Of a stretch of DNA of 64,000 nt, positions 33,437 to 40,548 are shown in pieces. The position numbers were made by a program, and so were the translations under genes. Origin of the DNA: Kribbella aluminosa (lineage in GTDB: Bacteria; Actinomycetota; Actinomycetes; Propionibacteriales; Kribbellaceae); NCBI RefSeq assembly GCF_017876295.1, contig NZ_JAGINT010000002.1, positions 3,224,001 to 3,288,000 of the forward strand, given 5' to 3'. The notes beneath the pieces are model-generated. The model did not search any database, was not told the DNA's origin, and was given only the letters and a program-made list of their open reading frames with translations. Position 1 is the stretch's first letter; the number at the start of each line of letters is the position of its first letter.

Positions 33437-33590
33437 GAGGGGAGTATCCCTCTCGGACCACGCCCGCGCGGCGCCGGTCCGACGCGGCAGCGTCGTCATC
33501 ACGGGAGGCCTGGACGGCCGAACCGGTGCTGCTGGCCCGGACTGATCGAGTACGAGGGTCATCCGGGTGGGAGAGACCTCCGGACCACGC
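33437..33590 (+). promoter_or_regulatory. Candidate yybP-ykoY (Mn2+) riboswitch upstream of TerC
   Basis: The untranslated leader of the TerC gene has the two outer conserved blocks expected for this class: GGGGAGTATCCC at 33439-33450 and GGGAGAGACCTCCGG at 33569-33583, with CGTCGTCATCACGG between and GC-rich hairpins. The 5' GGAG tract can pair with CTCC. TerC/Alx genes are the classic targets of manganese-sensing yybP-ykoY RNAs. Assigned by motif and context, not by a covariance model. Confidence 0.6.
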
Positions 33591-33619
33591 TGCGGTATGC
33601 CGACGTCCGGAGGTTCGTC

Positions 33620-34618
33620 ATGGTTTCTGTTATGTCACCCATCGTGTGGGTGCTGACCATTGTCGGACTGCTCGCGATCGTCGCGTTCGACCTGATCGTG
33701 ATCGCCCGCCGCAACCACACCGTGACGATCAAGGACGCCACCCGCTGGGTGCTGTTCTACGTCGGCCTCGCCGGGCTGTTCGCGCTCGGGCTGTTCCTGT
33801 TCAGCCCGGGGCAGTCGGGCAGCGAGTTCGTCGCCGGGTACATCACGGAGTACAGCCTCAGCGTCGACAACCTGTTCGTGTTCGTGATCATCATGGCGCG
33901 GTTCGCCGTACCGGCGCTGGCACAGGACAAGGTGCTGTACGTCGGCATCGTGGTCTCGATGGCGCTCCGGGCGATCTTCATCCTGGCCGGCGCGGCGGCG
34001 ATCTCCGCGGCCAGCTGGGTGTTCTACGTCTTCGGCGCGTTCCTGGTGTACACCGCGGTCCGGCTGGTCCTCGAGGGTGAGAACGACGAAAGTGACTTCC
34101 AGGAGAACGCGGTACTGCGTGGGCTTCGCAGGATTCTCCCGTTGTCGCACGACTACGACGGCGACAAACTCGTCAGCCGAGCCGGCGGGAAGCGGCTGCT
34201 GACCCCGCTGGTGGTCGTGATCGCCGCGATCGGGATGGCGAACGTGATCTTCGCGCTGGACTCGATCCCGGCGATCTTCGGACTCACCCAGGACGCCTAC
34301 ATCGTGCTGACCGCGAACGCGTTCGCACTGATGGGCCTGCGGCAGCTGTACTTCCTGATCGGCGGCCTGCTGGAGCGGATCGTCTACCTGAACGTCGGCC
34401 TGTCGGTGATCCTCGCGTTCATCGGCGTGAAGCTGATCATCGAGGCGCTGCACGGCTCGCACATCGACGACATCGGCGCGATCCACCTGCCGCACATCGG
34501 GATCCTCACGTCGCTCGGCTTCATCGTCGGCACGCTGTTCGTGACCACGGTGGTCAGCCTGCTCAAATCGTCCCGCGACAACCGCCGCGAGGCCGTCCGG
34601 GTCGACGTCGACGACTGA
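33620..34618 (+). CDS. TerC/Alx-family integral membrane protein
   Basis: 332 aa with about nine helices. Conserved acidic membrane motifs VAFDLIVIARR, LSVDNLFVF and FALDSIPAIFG match the TerC/Alx family, whose members export Mn2+ or help metal loading of secreted proteins. The C-terminal tail is charged. ATG 33620 has GGAGG 6 bases upstream. It is preceded by a probable manganese riboswitch, which supports a manganese-efflux role. Confidence 0.93.
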   Translation: MVSVMSPIVWVLTIVGLLAIVAFDLIVIARRNHTVTIKDATRWVLFYVGLAGLFALGLFLFSPGQSGSEFVAGYITEYSLSVDNLFVFVIIMARFAVPALAQDKVLYVGIVVSMALRAIFILAGAAAISAASWVFYVFGAFLVYTAVRLVLEGENDESDFQENAVLRGLRRILPLSHDYDGDKLVSRAGGKRLLTPLVVVIAAIGMANVIFALDSIPAIFGLTQDAYIVLTANAFALMGLRQLYFLIGGLLERIVYLNVGLSVILAFIGVKLIIEALHGSHIDDIGAIHLPHIGILTSLGFIVGTLFVTTVVSLLKSSRDNRREAVRVDVDD

Positions 34619-34701
34619 CGGCGGACCGCCGGCACTGATCAACCTCGCTCGGACGCCGGTCGAGTGGCGCCGCCGAGCGGCAGGTCGCCCGCCGGCGCCG
34701 T

Positions 34702-34957
34702 CTTGGTGAGTGCCGGCGGTCCGCCTTACGCCGGGGTCGGCTTGGTGAGTGCCGGCGGTCCGCCTTACGCCGGATGGGCTTGGTGAGTGCCGGCGGTCCG
34801 CCTTACGCCGGATGGGCTTGGTGAGTGCCGGCGGTCCGCCTTACGCCGGGGTCGGCTTGGTGAGTGCCGGCGGTCCGCCTTACGCCGGATGGGCTTGGTG
34901 AGTGCCGGCGGTCCGCCTTGCGCCGGGGTCGGCTTGGTGAGTGCCGGCGGTCCGCGT
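34702..34957 (+). repeat. Seven-copy 38/39-bp minisatellite between convergent genes
   Basis: Units begin at 34702, 34741, 34779, 34817, 34856, 34894 and 34933 and share CTTGGTGAGTGCCGGCGG followed by TCCGCCTTACGCCGG. Two linker types alternate irregularly: GGTCGG (39-bp unit) and ATGGG (38-bp unit). Each unit holds a GGCGG-T-CCGCC hairpin. An inverted copy of the core lies at 34620-34636 right after the TerC stop. The last unit runs up to the stop of the convergent MFS gene. Confidence 0.95.
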
Positions 34958-36198
34958 CAGGCCGGGTCCGGTTGCTTGGCGCGAGTCGGGCGGAGCCGCA
35001 GGTAGAGCGCCGGGATCGGGAGCCAGATCAGGCCGGAGGCGAGCAGGGCGCCGCGTAGCGACGTACGGCCGAGGGCGCCGAGCGGTGGGCCGCCCGCGAC
35101 CTGACCGATCGCGTTCGCCTGGGACACCATCGAGAGCACGGTCGCGCGGGAGCGGGAGTCGACGTGCCGGTTCAGCCAGGCGGCGTGGATCGGGCTCGTG
35201 ACTGTGTCGGCGATCTGCCGCAGCCAGAGCGCTGCGAGCGCCAGCCAGAGGTGGCCGGCGAACGCGAACAGGAACATCCCGAGGACGTCCAGCGCGGCGA
35301 GCGTCGCGAGAATGCCGGTCGGGTGCGAGGCTTGCAGGCGCTCCGCGGAGAAGCGGTTCAGCAGCAAGGAGGCGCACAGTGAGAGCAGGGTGCCGGCGAG
35401 CGCCAGGGCGGTGAACCAGAACGCCGGGTCCGACGTACCGAACACGGTCGGGAAGTCGAAGGTCAGCAGCTTGACCGACCACAGCCGGTCGAACGCCTCG
35501 CTCGCCAGGCCTGCGATCAGGCTGATCACCAGGAGCGTCCGTACGACGGGACGCCGGCGGGCCGCGTCGAGCCCGCTCTTGAACGTGTCGGTCACCTGCC
35601 GGAAGGTCTCGCGCTCCGCGGGCGGTGTCCGGTGGAAGTTCCGCTCCGGCATCACCGCGTTCAGGACGAGCGCGAGCAGGATCATCCCCGCGCCGGAGAT
35701 CACCATCGGCAGCGACAGGCCGACCAGGCCCAGCGCGCCGGCCGTGACGGTACCGGCGATCGTCCCGCCGAGCTCGAACTGCTGGGCGCGGACGAACACC
35801 CGGTCCGCGCGGTCGGCGCCGATCTCGTCGGTGATCCAGGCCTGGTCGGCGCCGGAGGTGAACGTGAAGCCGACACCCCACAGCACCTGCGCGGCGAGGA
35901 TCGCCAGGAACGCGGGCACCAGGGCCTGGAGCAGGAAGCCTGCGCCGATCAGCACGAAGCCGATCACGAGCGAGAGCCGTCGGCTGTACAGGTCGGCGAC
36001 GAGGCCGGTGGGGATCTCGAAGAGGAAGCAGGCGAGCTCGAGGGTGGTCCCGACGAGGACCATCTGGAGCGGGTTCAGTCCGGCGTGGCGAACGTAGTAC
36101 ACAGCACTGAGAGTGAACGACAGCGCGCCGAGGAATGCCCAGGCGGCGTTGTAGACGTAGTACGTCCGGGTGGGGTCGGCAGAGCGGTACGAAACCAT
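34957..36198 (-). CDS. MFS transporter, 12 helices
   Basis: 413 aa. FEIPTGLVADLYSRRLSLVIG is the motif A region, and WGVGFTFTSGADQAWITDEIG and LASEAFDRLWSVKLL match a family of uncharacterised actinobacterial MFS proteins. ATG 36198 has AGGAG upstream; the TTG before it is not needed. No drug or nutrient can be assigned. The 3' end abuts the minisatellite and the 5' leader contains a long-range inverted repeat. Confidence 0.88.
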   Translation of the reverse strand: MVSYRSADPTRTYYVYNAAWAFLGALSFTLSAVYYVRHAGLNPLQMVLVGTTLELACFLFEIPTGLVADLYSRRLSLVIGFVLIGAGFLLQALVPAFLAILAAQVLWGVGFTFTSGADQAWITDEIGADRADRVFVRAQQFELGGTIAGTVTAGALGLVGLSLPMVISGAGMILLALVLNAVMPERNFHRTPPAERETFRQVTDTFKSGLDAARRRPVVRTLLVISLIAGLASEAFDRLWSVKLLTFDFPTVFGTSDPAFWFTALALAGTLLSLCASLLLNRFSAERLQASHPTGILATLAALDVLGMFLFAFAGHLWLALAALWLRQIADTVTSPIHAAWLNRHVDSRSRATVLSMVSQANAIGQVAGGPPLGALGRTSLRGALLASGLIWLPIPALYLRLRPTRAKQPDPA

Positions 36199-36208
36199 CA
36201 AGGGGGCT

Positions 36209-36301
36209 CCTGAAAGCGCGTGCGGGCAGGACGAAGCGCGACCGGGAGTTACCAGCGCCGGTCAAACGCTTGCGTGGCGCACGACTAGGTGCGCTTTCAG
36301 G
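36209..36301 (-). promoter_or_regulatory. Long-range inverted repeat in the leader of the MFS gene
   Basis: CCTGAAAGCGC (36209-36219) and GCGCTTTCAGG (36291-36301) are perfect complements 71 bp apart. The arm nearest the gene contains the ribosome binding site AGGAG in antisense (CTCCTG), so pairing would cover it. A possible translational switch; no ligand or known class is suggested. Confidence 0.4.
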
Positions 36302-36910
36302 AATGCGAACGCATGGCGGAAAGAGTAAGGCAGCACACGGCGCGTCCGCCTCCCAATAACCCGACCCCGTTCGGTGATCAGGGGTATCATCGAAATTGCC
36401 TGGCCCGGCCGTTCCCCCGTGATGGTCGGGTCAGGTTTTTCTCGGCCGTCAGCTGCCTGTCAGCGACCGCCGGCGCTTGCTGTCCTCCGCGAGCGATCAC
36501 AGCCCGTAGTCCGGAAACTCGTCCGCGAACTCCAGCTCCGTCCGGCGACTTCCCAGGTCTTGACATGGGGCGGTGGGGGCGGGTTGACTGCGATATAGTT
36601 AACAGAAGAAATAAATTGTGCAGCGGCTCGGCGTCGGTGGCTCAGAGCGACCCCGGACCCCGCTGAGGTGTGTCCTGATCCGGTGGCCGGCCATCGGATC
36701 ATTGCTCTGTCCGGATGCTTGTTGTTGCTAACGGCAACCTCGGAAAACCCTTGCCTGCAAGGGATCTGGGCGCATCGGTCACCGTCCGGTATCGACAGCG
36801 GCCAGAGCCCTTCCGCTCCCCGGTGGTTCTGTGTCATCCTCCGGGATAGCGAAACCCGAGATCCTATCGGATATCGGTTCCACTCCAGCGCGTGAGGGAA
36901 AGGAAGCGGA
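36302..36910 (+). other. Long non-coding region upstream of the sugar ABC operon
   Basis: No gene recognised. It has an AT-rich patch at 36560-36617 with TTGACA (36560), TTGACT (36584) and TATAGT (36594), a likely promoter zone; a 26-bp near-perfect palindrome at 36676-36701; GTTGC-TAACG-GCAAC at 36724-36738; and ATCC-TATC-GGAT at 36861-36872. A long regulated leader before the ABC operon is likely. Confidence 0.5.
36676..36701. promoter_or_regulatory. 26-bp near-perfect palindrome, candidate operator
   Basis: TGATCCG and CGGATCA flank GTGGCC-GGCCAT; 12 of 13 pairs match and the other is G-T. It is 210 bp upstream of the first permease gene. Size and symmetry fit a dimeric or tetrameric repressor, but the regulator is not in the neighbourhood. 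Confidence 0.5.
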
Positions 36911-37909
36911 GTGAGCGCAACCTTCGAGGTGAAACCGGCATCGGCGGCACCGGCACCGCCGGCGTCAGCAACCGCCCGGAAACCACCGCGAACGAGCCGC
37001 CGGACGCAGGCCGGGCGGAGTCTGCGGCGGCACTGGCAGCTCTACCTGCTGATCGTCGTACCGCTCGCGTACTTCGTGATCTTCAAGTACATCCCGATCG
37101 CGAACGCGGTGATCGCGTTCAAGGACTACAGCCCGGTCAAGGGCCCGTGGGGCAGCCCGTGGGTCGGGTTCAAGAACTTCGAGTTGTTCTTCCAGAACCC
37201 GGTCTTCTGGACCCTGGTGAAGAACACCTTCCTGCTCTCGGTCTACACCGTGCTGGCCAGCTTCCCGATCCCGATCATCCTGGCGATCGCGCTGAACGAG
37301 ATCCGCAACGGCCGGTTCAAGAAGACCGTCCAGCTGGTCACGTACGCGCCGTACTTCATCTCCACCGTGGTCGTGGTCTCGATGACGATCCTGGTGCTGT
37401 CGCCGCGGCTCGGATTCGTGAACGACGCGATCGGGCTGTTCGGCGTACCGCAGATCGACTTCCTCGGGAACCCGGACTACTTCCGGCACATCTACGTGTG
37501 GTCCGACGTCTGGCAGACCACCGGGTACTCCGCGGTCATCTACCTGGCGGCGCTGTCCGGGATCGACCCGGCGCTGCACGAGTCGGCGCGGATCGACGGG
37601 GCCAGCCGGCTGCAGCGGATCCGGCACGTCGACCTGCCGGGCATCATGCCGACCGCGGTGATCATCCTGGTGCTGGGCGTCGGCAACATCATGTCGATCG
37701 GGTTCGAGAAGGCGTTCCTGCTGCAGAACCCGCTGAACACCGCGCAGTCCGAGATCATCGCCACCTACGTCTACAAGACCGGCCTGCTGAACGCCGACTT
37801 CAGCATGGCGACCGCGATCGGGCTCTTCAACTCGGTGATCAACCTCTTCCTGCTGCTCGGCGTGAACTTCGCCGCCAAGCGCATCACCGGAAACGGACTC
37901 TGGTCATGA
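36911..37909 (+). CDS. Sugar ABC transporter permease (LplB-like)
   Basis: 332 aa with a disordered positive N-terminus (about 40 residues) and six helices. The EAA loop ALHESARIDGASRLQRIRHVDLPGI (about residues 220-244) contacts the ATPase. It belongs to the binding-protein-dependent oligosaccharide uptake permeases, LplB group. GTG 36911. It is followed by the second permease with a 4-bp overlap. No ATPase gene is in the operon, so a shared MsiK-like ATPase encoded elsewhere is expected, as known for actinobacterial sugar importers. Confidence 0.93.
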   Translation: MSATFEVKPASAAPAPPASATARKPPRTSRRTQAGRSLRRHWQLYLLIVVPLAYFVIFKYIPIANAVIAFKDYSPVKGPWGSPWVGFKNFELFFQNPVFWTLVKNTFLLSVYTVLASFPIPIILAIALNEIRNGRFKKTVQLVTYAPYFISTVVVVSMTILVLSPRLGFVNDAIGLFGVPQIDFLGNPDYFRHIYVWSDVWQTTGYSAVIYLAALSGIDPALHESARIDGASRLQRIRHVDLPGIMPTAVIILVLGVGNIMSIGFEKAFLLQNPLNTAQSEIIATYVYKTGLLNADFSMATAIGLFNSVINLFLLLGVNFAAKRITGNGLWS

Positions 37910-38856
37910 GCATCACGTTGCAAGGATTCCGCCGTACGTCGTCGGGCGGCCACGAGTCGCAGCGCACGACGATCGAGGAGACGCGGACCGACAAGATCTT
38001 CCTGACCGGCGTGAAGATCATGCTCTGGCTGGCGCTGATCCTGGTCGCGGTGCCGCTGATCTACATCGTCGCGAACTCGTTCAGCAGCCCGTCTGCGGTG
38101 AGCGCCGGCAAGGTTCTGCTCTGGCCGGTCGAGCCGAGCATCAAGGCGTACAAGGAGGCCTTCAGCGATCCGCTGATCATGAAGGGCTACCTGAACTCGT
38201 TCATCTACGCGATCTGCGGCACCCTGATCAGCGTCACGCTGACGATCGCGATCGCGTACCCGTTGTCGCGCCGGACGTTCTTCGGCCGGAACGTGATCAT
38301 GAGCGTGCTGATCTTCACCATGCTGTTCTCCGGCGGCCTGATCCCGACGTACCTCGTGGTCCAGGACCTCGGGATGCTGAACACCCGCTGGGCGATGGTG
38401 ATCCCGAGCGCGATCGGCGTCTGGCAGGTGATCATCGCGCGGACGTTCTTCCGCTCGACGATCCCGGACGAGCTCTACGAGGCCGCGACCATCGACGGCG
38501 CGAGCGACCTGCGGTTCCTCTGGTCGATCGTGCTGCCGCTGTCGAAGCCGGTGATCGCGGTGATCGCGCTGATGTACGCGATCTTCCAGTGGAACAGCTA
38601 CTTCGACGCCCTGATCTACCTGAAGGATCCCAGCCTGTACCCGTTGCAGATCGTGCTCCGGAACGTGCTGATCCTGAACACCCTCACCGGGTCCACCACC
38701 ACGACGAGTCTGGCCCAGCAGCTCGAACAGCAACAGCTGGCCAACGTCCTCAAGTACGCGCTCATCGTCATCTCGAGCCTGCCCGTACTGGTCATCTACC
38801 CGTTCGTCGCCCGCCATTTCACCAAGGGCGTGATGGTCGGCGCGGTCAAGGGCTGA
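37906..38856 (+). CDS. Sugar ABC transporter permease (YtcP/AraQ-like)
   Basis: 316 aa, six helices. The EAA loop ELYEAATIDGASDLRFLWSIVLPLSKP is near residue 190. It pairs with the preceding LplB-like permease (ATGA overlap) and is followed after 30 bp by the binding protein. The C-terminal ARHFTKGVMVGAVKG is typical of the YtcP subgroup that moves complex oligosaccharides. Confidence 0.93.
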   Translation: MSITLQGFRRTSSGGHESQRTTIEETRTDKIFLTGVKIMLWLALILVAVPLIYIVANSFSSPSAVSAGKVLLWPVEPSIKAYKEAFSDPLIMKGYLNSFIYAICGTLISVTLTIAIAYPLSRRTFFGRNVIMSVLIFTMLFSGGLIPTYLVVQDLGMLNTRWAMVIPSAIGVWQVIIARTFFRSTIPDELYEAATIDGASDLRFLWSIVLPLSKPVIAVIALMYAIFQWNSYFDALIYLKDPSLYPLQIVLRNVLILNTLTGSTTTTSLAQQLEQQQLANVLKYALIVISSLPVLVIYPFVARHFTKGVMVGAVKG

Positions 38857-38886
38857 TTCGGCCCACTGCAGAAGGGAAACACAGCA

Positions 38887-40548
38887 ATGCGCTCATCCGT
38901 GAGCAAGGTCGTCGCGCTGGCCGCAGCCGGTGCGCTCGCCTTGGCGGCGTGCAGCTCGGACAAGTCCAGCAAGGGTGCGGCGAACGAGACGACGTCGGAC
39001 GGCAAGGTGGTCATCGACACCTTCACCCCGTCGGACCAGAGCACCAACCTGGAAACCAACGCGGTGACCAAGATCATCAGCGACAAGTTCAAGATCAAGT
39101 TCCGCTGGCAGACCACGACGTACGACGCCGGTCCGGCCAAGGAGAAGCGGCAGATCGCGCTGGCCAGCGGCGACTACCCGGACATGTTCTTCCTGATCCC
39201 GTGGATCGACGCGTTCACCCAGGCGGAGGTGCTGAAGCTCGGCCAGCAGGGCGTCGCGGTACCGCTCGAGGACCTGATCAAGCAGAACGCGCCGAACATC
39301 CAGAAGGTGCTGGACACCAACAAGGAGTACAAGCAGATGGCGACCGCGCCCGACGGTCACATCTACGCGCTGCCGCAGTGGGCGGACTGCTTCCACTGCA
39401 CGTACCCGGACAAGCTGTGGATCAACAGCACCTGGCTGAAGAAGCTCGGCCTGCAGGTGCCGAAGACCACCGACGACCTGCGGAAGGTGCTCGAGGCGTT
39501 CAAGACCAAGGACCCGAACGGCAACGGCAAGGCCGACGAGATCCCGATGACCACCGACATCCAGGACAGCAGCCTGATCGCGTACCTGATGAACGCGTTC
39601 GCGTACGACCCGGTCGGTGCGAACAACGGCGTCCGGTCGCTGCTCACGCTGAACGGCGACAAGGTCGTCACGCCGGTCACCTCGGACGCGTGGAAGGCAG
39701 GCCTGAAGTACATCCACGGCCTCTACAAGGACGGGCTGATCGACCAGGCTGCGTTCACCCAGAACGCGCAGGCCCTGCAGGCGCAGGGCAACAACCCGAA
39801 GGCCGTCGTGCTGGGCTCGGTGCCGGTGCTCTGGCCGGGCATCTTCGTTCAGCTGGACTCCAAGGACGGGCGGGACAAGCAGTACGACGCCGTACCGCCG
39901 CTGACCGGTCCGGACGGGAAGAGCTACACCGGCTACAACCACCCGACGTCGACCGGCTACACGTTCATGCTGACCAACAAGGCCAGCAAGGAGGCCCAGG
40001 TCGCGGCGATCAAGATGCTCGACTGGATCTACACCGACCAGGGCCAGGAGATCACCAACATGGGTCCGGAGGGCGTCGGCTGGACCAAGCCCGCTCCCGG
40101 CGACATCGCGCTCGACGCCAGCACCACACCGCTGTACAAGCCGAAGCAGGACGCGCCGAAGAACATCAGCTGGGGTGCGCTCGGTCAGTACAACAACACG
40201 CTCGCCTACCGGAACGCGCAGGTCGTGCCGAAGGACATCTACACCGGCGCCGGCCTGGAGCGGCGGCTGTGGGAGGCGACGAAGCAGTACGAGGGGCATG
40301 TCGACAAGTCGCAGTGGTTCCCGCAGTCGTTCATGTGGCCGGATCCGAGTCTGAGTGGTGAGCTTGCGACGCTGCAGACGAACCTGAACACCTACGTGAA
40401 CCAGAACCAGTTGGCCTTCATCACCGGGTCGAAGAACCTCGACACCGACTGGGACGCGTACGTGAAGGGGCTCGACAGCACCGGCATGCCGCGGTACCTG
40501 CAGATCAACCAGCAGGCCTACGACAAGTACAAGAGCGGGAGCAAGTAG
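38887..40548 (+). CDS. Extracellular solute-binding lipoprotein, family 1
   Basis: 553 aa. The signal peptide ends in the lipobox LAAC, so the protein is lipid-anchored outside the membrane. Residues FMLTNKASKEAQVAAIKML and a large two-lobe fold match LplA-type oligosaccharide-binding proteins, which are longer than the usual 420 aa. It includes DPNGNGKADEIPMTT, an EF-hand-like Asp-rich calcium loop common in this group. GAAGGGAAA upstream. It is followed directly by the GH95 gene, which suggests that the ligand is a fucose- or related-sugar-containing glycan. Confidence 0.93.
   Translation: MRSSVSKVVALAAAGALALAACSSDKSSKGAANETTSDGKVVIDTFTPSDQSTNLETNAVTKIISDKFKIKFRWQTTTYDAGPAKEKRQIALASGDYPDMFFLIPWIDAFTQAEVLKLGQQGVAVPLEDLIKQNAPNIQKVLDTNKEYKQMATAPDGHIYALPQWADCFHCTYPDKLWINSTWLKKLGLQVPKTTDDLRKVLEAFKTKDPNGNGKADEIPMTTDIQDSSLIAYLMNAFAYDPVGANNGVRSLLTLNGDKVVTPVTSDAWKAGLKYIHGLYKDGLIDQAAFTQNAQALQAQGNNPKAVVLGSVPVLWPGIFVQLDSKDGRDKQYDAVPPLTGPDGKSYTGYNHPTSTGYTFMLTNKASKEAQVAAIKMLDWIYTDQGQEITNMGPEGVGWTKPAPGDIALDASTTPLYKPKQDAPKNISWGALGQYNNTLAYRNAQVVPKDIYTGAGLERRLWEATKQYEGHVDKSQWFPQSFMWPDPSLSGELATLQTNLNTYVNQNQLAFITGSKNLDTDWDAYVKGLDSTGMPRYLQINQQAYDKYKSGSK

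Noticed and set aside
34702..34957. CRISPR array
   Set aside because: The whole 38/39-bp unit is repeated, leaving no unique spacers, and no cas gene is present.
38893..40299. 468-codon frame antisense to the binding lipoprotein
   Set aside because: A shadow frame; low-complexity Arg/Val/Asp composition.
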